Numbered from the stretch's first letter, positions 26,483-38,072 are shown. The stretch: DNA of 64,000 bases from Pseudomonas sp. SCB32 (GCF_009189165.1 NZ_CP045118.1:4340001-4404000); one strand, 5' to 3'. Notes: generated by a model from the letters alone, not told the origin. Translations and numbers: made by a program.

Positions 26483-28471
26483 TCAGGGCTCCATGCGCCG
26501 ATGCTGGTGGATGAGATCGACGATATCGCCTTCCGGGCAATAGCCATTGACCGTTTCGCGCAGAAGCTGGCGCACCCGAGCATAGTTGCCCTGATCCACC
26601 GCCTTGAGCAGGTCGACCAGCACCAGCTTGAAGCCCTCCCAGGGCATCAGCTCTTCGTTGGCCTTCATGATCATGGGGTGCTCGGTGGCGCTGACGTCGT
26701 CGCCGATCAGCAGCTCCTCATACAGCTTCTCGCCGGGCCGCAGCCCGCTGAACTCGATGGAAATGTCACCCTGAGGCATCCGTTCGGAGCGCACGCTCAG
26801 ACCGGAAAGGTGAATCATCCGTTCGGCCAGTTCGAGGATCTTCACCGGCTGCCCCATGTCGAGCACGAAGACGTCGCCGCCGCGCCCCATCGAACCCGCC
26901 TGGATGACCAGTTGGGCGGCTTCAGGGATCGTCATGAAGTAACGGGTGATACCGGGATGTGTGACCGTCACCGGCCCGCCGCGCTTGATCTGCTCGCGGA
27001 ACAGCGGAATCACTGAACCGGACGAACCCAGCACATTGCCGAAGCGGACCATGGTGAAGCGGGTCTTGTTGACCTGATGCACACCGGACTTGTCGCCGAA
27101 CAGCACCGGCGCCGACTCCTGGCTCAACGCCTGCAGGATCATCTCAGCCAGCCGCTTGGTGCTGCCCATGACATTGGTCGGGCGCACCGCCTTGTCGGTG
27201 GAAATCAGAACGAAGTTCTGGACGCCGGCCTGTACCGCCACCTGGGCCGTATGGAGCGTTCCGAGGACGTTGTTGAGTACGCCTTCGGAAATGTTGTGCT
27301 CGACGATCGGCACATGCTTGTAGGCCGCGGCGTGATAAACGGTGGCCACCTTCCAGGTGCGCATGACGTCGAGCAGCCGTTCGGGGCTGCGCACCGAACC
27401 GAGGATCGGCACCAGCTGGACCGCCAGGGATTCGCGCTTGACGCGCATATCCAGCTCCTGGTGCACGCGATAGAGGTTGAACTCACTGTGCTCGAACAGG
27501 ACCAGCACCGTCGGCGCGGACGCCAGGATCTGGCGGCAAAGCTCCGAGCCGATGGAGCCGCCCGCCCCCGTGACCATCACTGCCTGGCCACGGATGCAGT
27601 GCTCGAAAAGCTCCTTGCGCGGCTCGACCGCATCCCGCCCGAGCAGGTCGGCGATATCCACCTCCTGGATGTCATCCACCCGCACCCGACCATTGGCCAG
27701 ATCGATGAAGCCGGGGACGCTGCGCACGTGCAACGGATAGGGTTCCAGCAAACCCAGGATCTCGCGGCGACGCGCACGCGAGGCAGACGGAATCGCCAGC
27801 AGCACTTCCTGCGCACCGGTCTCCTCGATCAGCTGCTGAATGTGCTTGGGCTTGTAAACACGAAGACCGGCGATGATCCGATTGGCGATCTCGTCGTCGT
27901 CATCGATGAAGGCCACCGGCCGCATGGCTCGTCCCAGGCGCAAGGCCGCGGCCAGCTGGTTACCGGCCGAACCGGCGCCATACACTGCCACCTTCGGCAG
28001 GCCATCCTGCTTGCTGAAGAAGGGCACCGCCTGAACGGCGCTGTACCAGTCGCCCATGAAGTACTGCCGCATGGCCAGACGCAGGCCACCCACCATCAGC
28101 AGACTGAGCCACCAGTAGTTCAGCACCAGGGAACGCGGCACCGCCTCTTCGACCGAGCGGTTCCAGTACACCACCAGCGACAGCAGCAGGGAGGACAGCG
28201 TTACCGCCTTCCAGATCGCGATCAGCGCGTCATTGCCCAGGTAGCGCATCACCGCGCGGTACATCCCGAAACGGATGAACAGCGGAATCGCCACTATCGG
28301 CGCAGCGACGAACAGCCAGCCATGCACGCGCAACGGATACGAGAGGTCTTCCGTCCCCAGTCGGACGATGAACGCCATCCAGAGCGAGAACCAGACCAGA
28401 GTGATATCAGTGACGACCTGCAAGAGTCGCTTGTACCGTCGCGGAAGCCTTAGCAGGCGTTCTCGGAGCAT
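26483..28471 (-). CDS. wbpM: UDP-GlcNAc C4,6-dehydratase (polysaccharide biosynthesis)
   Basis: A 662-residue membrane enzyme making the 4-keto-6-deoxy-GlcNAc precursor of O-antigen sugars. Four N-terminal membrane helices (about residues 15-115) are followed by a CoA-binding-like domain and a SDR domain with the cofactor motif GAGGSIGSELC near residue 295. The catalytic region ISTDKAVRPTNVMGSTKR has Met in place of the usual SDR Tyr, as in WbpM/FlaA1 enzymes. It sits with wbpL and a wbpV-like gene, on the strand leading to comEA. Confidence 0.96.
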   Translation of the reverse strand: MLRERLLRLPRRYKRLLQVVTDITLVWFSLWMAFIVRLGTEDLSYPLRVHGWLFVAAPIVAIPLFIRFGMYRAVMRYLGNDALIAIWKAVTLSSLLLSLVVYWNRSVEEAVPRSLVLNYWWLSLLMVGGLRLAMRQYFMGDWYSAVQAVPFFSKQDGLPKVAVYGAGSAGNQLAAALRLGRAMRPVAFIDDDDEIANRIIAGLRVYKPKHIQQLIEETGAQEVLLAIPSASRARRREILGLLEPYPLHVRSVPGFIDLANGRVRVDDIQEVDIADLLGRDAVEPRKELFEHCIRGQAVMVTGAGGSIGSELCRQILASAPTVLVLFEHSEFNLYRVHQELDMRVKRESLAVQLVPILGSVRSPERLLDVMRTWKVATVYHAAAYKHVPIVEHNISEGVLNNVLGTLHTAQVAVQAGVQNFVLISTDKAVRPTNVMGSTKRLAEMILQALSQESAPVLFGDKSGVHQVNKTRFTMVRFGNVLGSSGSVIPLFREQIKRGGPVTVTHPGITRYFMTIPEAAQLVIQAGSMGRGGDVFVLDMGQPVKILELAERMIHLSGLSVRSERMPQGDISIEFSGLRPGEKLYEELLIGDDVSATEHPMIMKANEELMPWEGFKLVLVDLLKAVDQGNYARVRQLLRETVNGYCPEGDIVDLIHQHRRMEP

Positions 28472-28544
28472 TTGTGCTTGTCCTTCATCGAGAGCGGGAA
28501 AACACGCTCTTCCCCGCTACATTGACCACCATTTCCAATGGAGT

Positions 28545-29570
28545 TCAGCTCACATCCTGATCATCCGGACGACCTGCACCCAGACGAGCTACGACAAGCA
28601 CCAAAGGAGCATAGGCCACAATCAGTGCCAGCAAACCGGAAACCCATCCCAGACTGACCACAATCGCCAGTGGCGCCAACCAGCACAGGTTGATGCCGGT
28701 AATCGCCAGGGAAACCCGCAAGTGGCTGCCATAACGCCGCGAAGCACGCTGGTAGGCGTGGCTGCGATGCGCTTCATAGACCCGCTCACCGCGAATCAGG
28801 CGATGGAGCAAGGTATAGCTCGCATCCACCACGAAGACTCCGAGCAGGATCAGCCAACTCCAGAGCAAGGGCGGCGATACCCAACCCGCCTGGAGCGCCA
28901 TCCCTCCCAGTACCACCCCGAGAAAGCCACTGCCGGCATCCCCCATGAAAATACGCGCCGGAGGGAAATTCCATACCAGGAACCCCGCGGTCGCCATGGC
29001 CAGGATCAACGGAAGCCACGTCTTGCCGCCTGCGCCGACCAGCCCATAGCAGAGGGCGCCAGCCAGGCAGACACTGATGGCTTCCAGACTGGCGATGCCA
29101 TCGATGCCATCCATGAAGTTGTACAGGTTGAGCAGCCAGACGAGAAATACCAAGGCTAGCAGATCTCCCGCCAGCCCCAGGTCAATCGCGCCCCAAGGCG
29201 TGGACAGCGCCGGCAGCCCCCCAACCCAGTACATCAGCCATCCGGCGCCGAGGAAGTGCCCAAGCAGACGCCAGCGGGCAGGAATATGCCGGTGATCATC
29301 CAGAAAGCCTAAAGCCGCCACCCAGGCGCCGGCCGGCAGCAGGGCCACCAGGCTACGAACGTCCACGGTCCCCAGGACACCCGCCAGCGCCAGGCAACCG
29401 AGAAATCCCAGCACAATGGCGACACCGCCGCCCCGAGGCGTCGGAATCCGGTGCGAACTGCGGTCATTGGGAATATCCATGATGCTTCGCGCCAACGCGT
29501 AGCGCCTTACTCCCCAGGTCATGGCCCACGACGCCAGGAAAACAGCCGCCAGCAATACCCCCATGCTCAT
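28545..29570 (-). CDS. wbpL: Undecaprenyl-phosphate sugar-1-phosphate transferase
   Basis: A 341-residue integral membrane transferase of the WecA/MraY family that starts lipid-linked O-antigen. It has about 11 helices and the family motifs DDHRHIPARWR, NLYNFMDGIDGIA (catalytic Asp) and DAGSGFLG, plus the C-terminal HAYQR loop. The start ATG at 29570 follows GAGG and overlaps the wbpV-like stop by four bases. A longer frame to 29657 would lie wholly within the upstream gene. The likely donors are UDP-QuiNAc, UDP-FucNAc or UDP-GlcNAc. Confidence 0.93.
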   Translation of the reverse strand: MSMGVLLAAVFLASWAMTWGVRRYALARSIMDIPNDRSSHRIPTPRGGGVAIVLGFLGCLALAGVLGTVDVRSLVALLPAGAWVAALGFLDDHRHIPARWRLLGHFLGAGWLMYWVGGLPALSTPWGAIDLGLAGDLLALVFLVWLLNLYNFMDGIDGIASLEAISVCLAGALCYGLVGAGGKTWLPLILAMATAGFLVWNFPPARIFMGDAGSGFLGVVLGGMALQAGWVSPPLLWSWLILLGVFVVDASYTLLHRLIRGERVYEAHRSHAYQRASRRYGSHLRVSLAITGINLCWLAPLAIVVSLGWVSGLLALIVAYAPLVLVVARLGAGRPDDQDVS

Positions 29571-30565
29571 TGACCTCGACGCTCCCTGTACCATTGCGCG
29601 GTTTCCCGGATAGCCTGCCGCACCGATACCGGCGGCTGCCAACCCAGGACCTGGCAAGTGGACAAGATATCCACCTGCAATGAGCCGAGCAGACGCTGCA
29701 CCTGCTGGCTACGGCCGGTGAGCAGCCCCAATGCCCGCAGGGCCGGGGCCGGCACTGGCAGCAACCGCGGGCGCACGCCCAGCCCCTCACTCAGTTCGCG
29801 GCATAGCTGCGCCGTGGACATATCCTGTCCATCACTGACCAGGAACACCTGACCGACAGCCGCGGGGTGGCGCGCGCACAGCAGAAGCAGATCAACCAGA
29901 TTGTCCCGCGCAACCAGGCTACGGCGATTGTCGATGGACGCAAAAGGCAATGGCAGCCGCCGTTGCAGCGCCCCCATCAGACTGGCGAAATTGGCTTTGA
30001 CGCCTGGCCCATAGACCAGCGGCGGGCGCACCACCACCACCTCCAGACCGGTCTCCTCGCCCATGGCGAACAGCATCTGCTCCGCTTCCAGCTTGGACTG
30101 GCCATAAGGGTCCTGCGGCTGCGCAACCGAATCCGCGCGATAAGGCCGTCCCGGCTCGGTTTCCTCGCCATTGACCTTGATGGAACTGAGGTAGACGAAG
30201 CGTTTCACGCCTGCGGCGACAGCCTGCCGGGCCAACTGGCGAGTCGCCTCGACGTTCACCGCACGGAACTCGGCCAGCGGATCGGCGGCGCGCTCATCCA
30301 TGACATGCACCCGCGCGGCGGCATGAATCACCACATCGATGCCCTGCATGGCCTCATCCCAGTGTTGGGACGCACTCAGGCCATCGATACGCACACACTC
30401 GACGCCAGCCGGCAACTCATCCGGAGGCCGCCGTACGGCGATGCGCACACGCACGGCCGGCTCCGCGCACAAACGCGCCAGCATGCCCCGACCGACAAAA
30501 CCTGTTGCGCCCGTCAGTAAAACTTTCAATCCTGTACCTGCAGAAACTGACGCCGACGGCGTCAT
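29567..30565 (-). CDS. NAD-dependent epimerase/reductase, WbpV-like
   Basis: A 332-residue extended SDR with the N-terminal cofactor motif TGATGFVGRGML and catalytic DPYGQSKLEAE (Tyr-x3-Lys). It resembles WbpV, which reduces the product of WbpM to UDP-N-acetyl-quinovosamine, and related WbpK-type 4-reductases. It is translationally coupled to wbpL. The ATG at 30565 has a weak ribosome site; a TTG at 30529 (LKVLLTG) is an alternative start that would begin at the Rossmann strand. Identification as WbpV relies on gene order with wbpL and wbpM. Confidence 0.84.
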   Translation of the reverse strand: MTPSASVSAGTGLKVLLTGATGFVGRGMLARLCAEPAVRVRIAVRRPPDELPAGVECVRIDGLSASQHWDEAMQGIDVVIHAAARVHVMDERAADPLAEFRAVNVEATRQLARQAVAAGVKRFVYLSSIKVNGEETEPGRPYRADSVAQPQDPYGQSKLEAEQMLFAMGEETGLEVVVVRPPLVYGPGVKANFASLMGALQRRLPLPFASIDNRRSLVARDNLVDLLLLCARHPAAVGQVFLVSDGQDMSTAQLCRELSEGLGVRPRLLPVPAPALRALGLLTGRSQQVQRLLGSLQVDILSTCQVLGWQPPVSVRQAIRETAQWYRERRGQ

Positions 30566-30589
30566 CCAGAGTGTCGAGCGAAATAGCGC

Positions 30590-31741
30590 TTAAAGGGGCG
30601 AGATGACCGGCCGCAACGCGTTCCAGGCATGGCAGCTCGGACACTGCCAGTGCAGCTCCCGTCCGGCAAAACCGCACCGGCTACAACGGTAGCGCGGCAT
30701 TGTCCTATACAAGCCGATGATAATAGGAGCAATTTTTTCGATGCTGGAAGGATTGTCGCCAGCCCCCCCGAGTCCATCCAGGAACTCACCGACGCCCTGC
30801 CAGGAGGGGCGTTGCTCGACACGCCTCAACAGACTGTCGCGCCAGTGCGCTGCAACACTGCCCTCCTCGGTCTCGGCCAGGACAGCCAGAATCAATGGCG
30901 GCACCTCTTCGGCTTCCGCCAGGTTGCGGAGAAATTCGCGGATCAGCGGCACATCCAGGCCATCGTAGCGCCGCAGCAACGGCACGATCTCCCCAACAAA
31001 AGCCTTGGCGTCCCGCGCTACTTCACCCATGGTGGCGACAGCCGCAGGGTGGTCCTGCCGCCAGAGCTCACAATCCAGCCGCATCAGCAATGCCCGCACG
31101 CAATGCCGATCCACCCGGCGGGCCTCGCGCAGCAGCTCCTGCATGCCGCTGCGGTCACCGCCACGCCCCTTCTCCAGGGCCAGCTCGCAATAGTAATTCG
31201 CTAGCGCCGCAGTCAGCTCGGGGCGACTGGGCACCAACTGTGCCGCCAGCTCGATCGCCCGGGACCAATCCTTCTCCCGCTCGCAGATCAGCCGCTGCTC
31301 ATCGAGCGCTTCCAGCGAAATCGGCTCGCCCGGCAGGTGGATCAGCTCATCCAGCAGTTCCTCGGCACTGCCGAGCAACCCACCGGCAATGAAGTCCCGC
31401 GCCAGCTCCAGGCGAACCTGGGAGGCCAGTGAAACATCCTCGCCTGCGCGCCCCAGGAGGTCCTGGTGAATATGAATGGCTTTCTCGATGTCGCCCCGGC
31501 GGCGGAACAGGTTGCCGACGTGCAGATGGCTTTCCAGTGTCTCAGGGCTGAGCACCAGTCCCTGGGAAAGGCTTTCCAGCGCGTCGTCGGAGTGACGCTC
31601 CAGCAAGTTGTGCATGCTGTGGATACGCGAGCGCAGGTCATTGCCTGCGCTGGGAAAGGGCTGCGAACGCGAACGACGCCCCATCCACCAGCCGATGGCC
31701 AGGGCGCAGAAGAAGAACAGCGTCGCAAGAACGCTAGGCAT
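30590..31741 (-). CDS. lapB: LapB: inner-membrane TPR regulator of LPS assembly
   Basis: LapB (YciM) promotes FtsH cleavage of LpxC and so balances LPS synthesis. The 383-residue protein has one N-terminal helix (about residues 3-18), tandem TPR repeats and a C-terminal rubredoxin-like zinc site CSRCGFAGRELHWQCPSC. It overlaps the end of lapA by 8 bp, the usual LapA-LapB pairing. The O-antigen genes directly follow. Confidence 0.94.
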   Translation of the reverse strand: MPSVLATLFFFCALAIGWWMGRRSRSQPFPSAGNDLRSRIHSMHNLLERHSDDALESLSQGLVLSPETLESHLHVGNLFRRRGDIEKAIHIHQDLLGRAGEDVSLASQVRLELARDFIAGGLLGSAEELLDELIHLPGEPISLEALDEQRLICEREKDWSRAIELAAQLVPSRPELTAALANYYCELALEKGRGGDRSGMQELLREARRVDRHCVRALLMRLDCELWRQDHPAAVATMGEVARDAKAFVGEIVPLLRRYDGLDVPLIREFLRNLAEAEEVPPLILAVLAETEEGSVAAHWRDSLLRRVEQRPSWQGVGEFLDGLGGAGDNPSSIEKIAPIIIGLYRTMPRYRCSRCGFAGRELHWQCPSCHAWNALRPVISPL

Positions 31742-32039
31742 GATCCGTCAGCGACTTGTCACGCAGCGCGTCGTTCTCCTTGCGGAAGCGGGTGATTTCA
31801 GAGCGCATGCCGGCCATGCGGACACGCGCCCGGGCATGAACAGGAATGCTCATCAGCAGGCCAATCAACCCGCCGAGGATGAAGGCCAGGGAAACGAACA
31901 CCACCAGCGGCCATTGTGGCGACTGCCAGCCGAGGAAGGTCAGTTGCGCGGGCTGGAGGTTTTCCAGAACGAAAACCACGACCACGGCGGCCAGCACGAC
32001 CAGCGCGAGGATGAACAGGAAACGCTTTACCCGAAGCAT
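31734..32039 (-). CDS. lapA: LapA: small LPS-assembly inner-membrane protein
   Basis: A 101-residue protein with two membrane segments (about residues 6-26 and 40-65) and a charged C-terminal coiled-coil, matching YciS/LapA (DUF1049). It lies between ihfB and lapB, with 30 bp to the ihfB stop and an 8-bp overlap with lapB. Confidence 0.93.
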   Translation of the reverse strand: MLRVKRFLFILALVVLAAVVVVFVLENLQPAQLTFLGWQSPQWPLVVFVSLAFILGGLIGLLMSIPVHARARVRMAGMRSEITRFRKENDALRDKSLTDHA

Positions 32040-32069
32040 GGAAACTCCTTCAAAACGGAAAACCCAGGC

Positions 32070-32354
32070 TCACTCGGGCTCGTTGACGCGGTCGCGCAAC
32101 TCCTTGCCGGGCTTGAAGTGCGGAACGAACTTTCCGTCCAGGCGCACGGATTCGCCGGTCTTCGGATTACGGCCGGTGCGCGGGGCGCGATAGTGCAACG
32201 AGAAACTACCGAAACCCCGGATTTCGATGCGATCCCCTGTCGCCAGAGCCTGGGACATTTGCTCAAGCATGGTCTTGATCGCCAGCTCCACATCCTTTGC
32301 GGAAAGCTGCCCCTGATGGGTGACGATTCTCTCGATCAACTCCGACTTGGTCAT
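32070..32354 (-). CDS. ihfB: Integration host factor beta subunit
   Basis: IhfB pairs with IhfA to bend DNA at specific sites. At 94 residues it has the HU/IHF fold, with the arm motif [12 protein letters not shown] containing the intercalating Pro, and RGFGSFSLH. It heads the ihfB-lapA-lapB transcript. In P. aeruginosa and P. putida rpsA normally lies just upstream; here an azoreductase gene does. Confidence 0.97.
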   Translation of the reverse strand: MTKSELIERIVTHQGQLSAKDVELAIKTMLEQMSQALATGDRIEIRGFGSFSLHYRAPRTGRNPKTGESVRLDGKFVPHFKPGKELRDRVNEPE

Positions 32355-32481
32355 GGTTTTCCCTTCTTTTTCAAGCGGCTAGATCAGCTCAAGGTTCTTT
32401 TAGCATGCTGATCAGACTTTGAACAGCCCGAAGCGGGAGGATGTGATTCCTCCCCACCGGGCCAGCATCGGGAATAAAAAA

Positions 32482-32513
32482 TGGCCGGCCTCCAGGGGGT
32501 AGGAGGTCGGCCA
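32482..32513 (-). terminator. Terminator of azoR
   Basis: TGGCCGGCCTCC and GGAGGTCGGCCA form a 12-bp stem (one wobble) with an 8-nt loop. The minus-strand transcript then meets a run of about six T's. It lies 43 bp past the azoR stop. Confidence 0.85.
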
Positions 32514-32556
32514 CAGTCGCACCCAGGAGCGAAAGGGTGCGCAAGGGAAAGCGGGA

Positions 32557-33156
32557 TCAGGCGACGGCGGCGAGCTGCGCCTTGGCCCTGGACAGGCCCT
32601 TCTCGGCGAACTCGGCCCCCATGTTCAGGCCTTCGGCATGGATGAAGGTGACGTCATGGATGCCGACGAAGCCCAGCGCCTGGCGCAGGTAGGGCTCCTG
32701 GTGATCCAGCGCGCCGCCGGCATAGACACCACCACGACTGGTGAGAACGAAGGCACGCTTGCCGGTGAGCAGCCCCTGCGGGCCGGTCTCGGTGTACTTG
32801 AAGGTGACGCCGGCGCGCAGCACATGATCCAGCCAGGATTTCAGGGTGCTGGGAATGGCAAAGTTGTACATCGGCGCAGCCAGCACCAGCACATCGGCAG
32901 CCTGCAGTTCGGCGGTCAGCAGGTTGGAGCGCTGCAGGGCTGCCCGCTCGATCTCGGACTGCTCCTGCTCGGGCTTCATCCAGCCGCCCAGCAGGTTGGC
33001 ATCCAGGTGCGGCACCTGCTCGACGGCCAGGTCACGTACCTGGATCTCGTCCGCCGGGTGGGCGGCTTGCCACTGGGCGATGAATTCGCGGGTCAGCTGA
33101 CGGGATACGGAGCCTTGCTGGCGGGCACTGCTTTCGATAACCAGAACGCGGGACAT
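32557..33156 (-). CDS. azoR: FMN-dependent NADH-azoreductase
   Basis: A 199-residue flavodoxin-fold quinone/azo reductase. It shows the FMN phosphate motif VIESSARQQGSVSRQL, MYNFAIPSTLKSWLDHVL and TSRGGVYAGG typical of AzoR. The ATG at 33156 follows GGAGG by 9 bases; a start 15 bases upstream lacks a site. It resembles one of the AzoR paralogues of P. aeruginosa that sits next to a LysR gene, the order seen here. Confidence 0.92.
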   Translation of the reverse strand: MSRVLVIESSARQQGSVSRQLTREFIAQWQAAHPADEIQVRDLAVEQVPHLDANLLGGWMKPEQEQSEIERAALQRSNLLTAELQAADVLVLAAPMYNFAIPSTLKSWLDHVLRAGVTFKYTETGPQGLLTGKRAFVLTSRGGVYAGGALDHQEPYLRQALGFVGIHDVTFIHAEGLNMGAEFAEKGLSRAKAQLAAVA

Positions 33157-33307
33157 GGATTCGACCTCCATCGGTCAGTGACTTGTCGATGGAGTGAATC
33201 CTAGAGACTGATAACTCGATAAAAAAGCGTAAATAATCGCTACTAATTATCGAATAAATTGATTTTCAGTGAATCTGCTTCTAGTCTTGAGCGGGTACTG
33301 GAGGCTG

Positions 33308-33622
33308 TCAGGCCGGCGTACAGGTGAGCTTGATGCGCAGCTTGATGACCGCTCGGCTGAAGCTGGAAGCCATGTTGGCGTCCTTGCCCGGCTCCAGGGT
33401 GGCCTTGCGCACATGGGGTGTTTCCGGGCCATTGACGAACACTGCAGTGCAGGTCACCGACTTCTCACCATGGTTGTGCAACAGGATCGCCCCCATCCGG
33501 TCGCCGATGTCCTGGGTGTCATAACTGACTTCGGTGCCATTGAGCGTCTTCTCGACCTCGATGGGATAGGCCAGGGCGGTCAGCGGCAACATCGCCAGTA
33601 CGGCACAACCGATTTTTTTCAT
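33308..33622 (-). CDS. Small secreted protein, unknown function
   Basis: A 104-residue protein with a clear signal peptide (residues 1-18, MKKIGCAVLAMLPLTALA). The mature part is polar and beta-prone, with Cys in SVTCTAVFVN and near the C-terminus LTCTPA that could form a disulfide. I do not recognise a family. It is divergent from the LysR gene and downstream of azoR, and a hypothetical gene occurs at this place in P. aeruginosa. Function cannot be assigned. Confidence 0.8.
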   Translation of the reverse strand: MKKIGCAVLAMLPLTALAYPIEVEKTLNGTEVSYDTQDIGDRMGAILLHNHGEKSVTCTAVFVNGPETPHVRKATLEPGKDANMASSFSRAVIKLRIKLTCTPA

Positions 33623-33677
33623 GGCGGTCTCTTCTTGGTTTTATCCGGACCGCCAGATTAGACAAGAGGAAGCGAGG

Positions 33678-34604
33678 ATGAAAGCGCCCCGCGTTACCCT
33701 GGATCAGTGGAGAACCCTGCAAGCCGTGGTCGATCACGGAGGCTTCGCCCAGGCGGCGGAAGCCATGCACCGTTCACAGTCGTCGATCAGCTACACCGTG
33801 GCGCGGATGCAGGAGCAGCTCGGCGTGCCGCTGCTGCGCATCGACGGACGCAAGGCGGTGCTTACCGAAGCCGGCGAGGTGCTGCTGCGACGCTCGCGCC
33901 AACTGGTGAAATCCGCCGGCCAACTGGAAGAGCTGGCCCACCATATGGAGCAGGGCTGGGAGCCCGAGGTACGCCTGGTGGTGGACGCCGCCTACCCCAC
34001 CGTGCGCCTGGTCCGCGCCCTCTCTGCCTTCATGCCGCAAAGCCGTGGCTGCCGCGTGCTGCTGCGTGAAGAAGTACTCTCCGGCGTGGAAGAGGCCCTG
34101 GTGCAGGGGCATGCCGACCTGGCCATCAGCGGCCTGAACATTGCCGGCCACCTGGGCGCCGACCTGAGCATTGTGGACTTTGTCGCCGTCGCTCACCCCG
34201 ACCACCCGCTGCATCGCCTGCAACGCGAAGTCACCCATCAGGACCTGGAAACCCAGATGCAGGTGGTGATCCGTGACTCCGGCCGTCTGCAGCCGCGCGA
34301 CGTCGGCTGGCTGGGCGCCGAACAGCGCTGGACAGTGGGCAGCCTGGCCACCGCCGCCACCTTCGTCAGCAACGGCCTGGGCTTCGCCTGGCTGCCGCGG
34401 CACATGATCGAGCGCGAGCTGAAGGACGGCGTACTCAAGCCGTTGCCACTGACCCAGGGCGGAGTACGCGAGAGTCGCTTCTACCTCTACCCGAACAAGG
34501 AGAAGCCACTGGGCCCGGCCACGCAGATTCTCGTCGAACTGCTGACCACCTTCGCCAGCGTCCCCCTGGACGCCCATTTCGCCGCCCCTGAGAGCCCGGC
34601 CTGA
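33678..34604 (+). CDS. LysR-family transcriptional regulator
   Basis: A 308-residue LysR regulator with N-terminal HTH (LDQWRTLQAVVDHGGFAQAA, then AMHRSQSSISYTVARM) and an effector-binding domain. It is divergent from a small secreted protein and azoR on one side and followed 35 bp later by a hydrolase gene. The azoR or hydrolase genes are plausible targets. The ATG at 33678 follows GCGAGG. Confidence 0.9.
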   Translation: MKAPRVTLDQWRTLQAVVDHGGFAQAAEAMHRSQSSISYTVARMQEQLGVPLLRIDGRKAVLTEAGEVLLRRSRQLVKSAGQLEELAHHMEQGWEPEVRLVVDAAYPTVRLVRALSAFMPQSRGCRVLLREEVLSGVEEALVQGHADLAISGLNIAGHLGADLSIVDFVAVAHPDHPLHRLQREVTHQDLETQMQVVIRDSGRLQPRDVGWLGAEQRWTVGSLATAATFVSNGLGFAWLPRHMIERELKDGVLKPLPLTQGGVRESRFYLYPNKEKPLGPATQILVELLTTFASVPLDAHFAAPESPA

Positions 34605-34639
34605 CGGCCAGGCCGCAGAGCTAGAGCAAGGAGCCCGCC

Positions 34640-35431
34640 ATGCCCTTCTTCGACCACGCTGGCCACCGTTTGCATTACGAGGAAAGCGGCTTCGGCACGC
34701 CGGTGCTGCTGGTGCACGGCCTGGGCTCCAGCACCCGCGACTGGGAATACCAGGTACCGGAGCTGGAAAAGCACCACAGGGTGATCGCCCTCGACGTGCG
34801 CGGCCACGGCCAGTCGGACAAGCCACGCGAACGCTACAGCATCGGGGCCTTCGCCGAGGACGTGATCGCCCTCCTCGACCACCTCCACCTGGGCCGCGTG
34901 CATCTGGTCGGCATCAGCATGGGCGGCATGATCGGCTTCGAGCTGGCCACCCGCTGGCCGGAGCGGCTGAACAGCCTGACCATCGTCAACAGCGCGCCGG
35001 AAGTGAAACCCCGGACCCTGCGCGAATACCTGGAAGTAGCGCGCCGCCTGTTCCTCGCCCACGTGCTGGGCCTGGACACCGTGGGCAAGGCCCTGGGCAA
35101 GCTGCTGTTCCCCAAGCCCGAGCAGGCTGAGTTGCGCCACAAGATCCAGCAACGCTGGCCGCAAAACGACAAACGCGCGTACCTTTCCAGCCTGCACGCC
35201 ATCATCGGCTGGGGTGTGCAGGAACGCCTGGCACGCATAACCTGTCCCACACTGGTGATCAGCGCCGACCGCGACTACACCCCCGTCTCGCTGAAACAGG
35301 CCTACGTTGGGAATCTGCCCAACGCCCGCCTGGTGGTGATCGAGGACTCGCGCCACGCCACGCCACTGGATCAGCCGGAACGCTTCAACACCACCCTGCT
35401 CGATTTTCTCGGGCAGGTCGACCATCCCTAG
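34640..35431 (+). CDS. Alpha/beta hydrolase
   Basis: A 263-residue hydrolase with the usual [16 protein letters not shown] region, nucleophile elbow GISMGGMIG, Asp in VISADRDYT and a C-terminal His in DSRHATPL. It is cytoplasmic. The ppiA-like gene starts 23 bp later, so they may share a transcript. The substrate is unknown. Confidence 0.9.
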   Translation: MPFFDHAGHRLHYEESGFGTPVLLVHGLGSSTRDWEYQVPELEKHHRVIALDVRGHGQSDKPRERYSIGAFAEDVIALLDHLHLGRVHLVGISMGGMIGFELATRWPERLNSLTIVNSAPEVKPRTLREYLEVARRLFLAHVLGLDTVGKALGKLLFPKPEQAELRHKIQQRWPQNDKRAYLSSLHAIIGWGVQERLARITCPTLVISADRDYTPVSLKQAYVGNLPNARLVVIEDSRHATPLDQPERFNTTLLDFLGQVDHP

Positions 35432-35454
35432 AACCTAACGGAAACATCCGCCAA

Positions 35455-36021
35455 ATGACTCTGTTCAAACGCTTCCTGCTCGCCGCCTGCTCCCTGGTCC
35501 TGGCCGGTTCGGCAATCGCCGCCGATGCCAACAAGCCGCACGTGCTGCTTTCCACCAGCCAGGGTGAAATCGAAATCGAGCTGTACGCCGACAAGGCGCC
35601 CATTTCTGTGAAGAACTACCTGTCCTACGTCGACAGCGGCTTCTACAACGGCACCATCTTCCACCGCGTCATCCCCAACTTCATGATCCAGGGTGGCGGC
35701 TTCACCGAGGCCATGAAAGAGAAAGACACCCAGGCACCGATCAAGAACGAGGCCGACAACGGCCTGCTCAACGAGCGCGGCACCCTGGCCATGGCCCGCA
35801 CCAGCGCGGTGGACTCGGCCACCAGCCAGTTCTTCATCAACCTGACCGGCAACGACTTCCTCAACCACGGCAATCGCGACTTCGGCTACGCCGTGTTCGG
35901 CAAAGTCGTACGCGGCATGGGCGTGGTCGACCAGATCGCCCAGGTCCAGACCGGCAGCCACGGCATGTTCCAGGACGTCCCGAAAACCCCGGTCGTCATC
36001 CTCTCCGCCAAGCGCCTGTGA
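35455..36021 (+). CDS. ppiA: Periplasmic cyclophilin-type peptidyl-prolyl isomerase
   Basis: A 188-residue PpiA-type cyclophilin. A signal peptide (residues 1-22, ending AGSAIAA) is followed by the cyclophilin domain with [14 protein letters not shown] and ATSQFFINL, holding the catalytic Arg and Phe. It acts in folding of exported proteins. The stop is followed by a 75-bp gap to the ABC exporter. Confidence 0.94.
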   Translation: MTLFKRFLLAACSLVLAGSAIAADANKPHVLLSTSQGEIEIELYADKAPISVKNYLSYVDSGFYNGTIFHRVIPNFMIQGGGFTEAMKEKDTQAPIKNEADNGLLNERGTLAMARTSAVDSATSQFFINLTGNDFLNHGNRDFGYAVFGKVVRGMGVVDQIAQVQTGSHGMFQDVPKTPVVILSAKRL

Positions 36022-36096
36022 TGTACCGCGCACACGCCTGACGGAGACCATGTACAGCGGGTCCAGGATGGACCCGCCACCAACCCGAGAAGAATC

Positions 36097-37929
<1,833 letters not shown>

Positions 37930-37966
37930 TCGTTTGCCCTGGAATGCACCAAAGCATCCGTTATCT

Positions 37967-38044
37967 GTAGGAGCGAGCTTGCTCGCGAACAGCCCGAGCA
38001 TCAGAGCCGCCGGGAGGTCCATTCGCGAGCAAGCTCGCTCCTAC
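37967..38044. repeat. REP/BIME-like inverted repeat 3
   Basis: Arms 37967-37990 and 38022-38044 match repeats 1 and 2. It fills most of the spacer between the convergent ABC gene and eda. Confidence 0.85.
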
Positions 38045-38072
38045 GAAAAGCACTTCAAACGCGCATAAAAAG

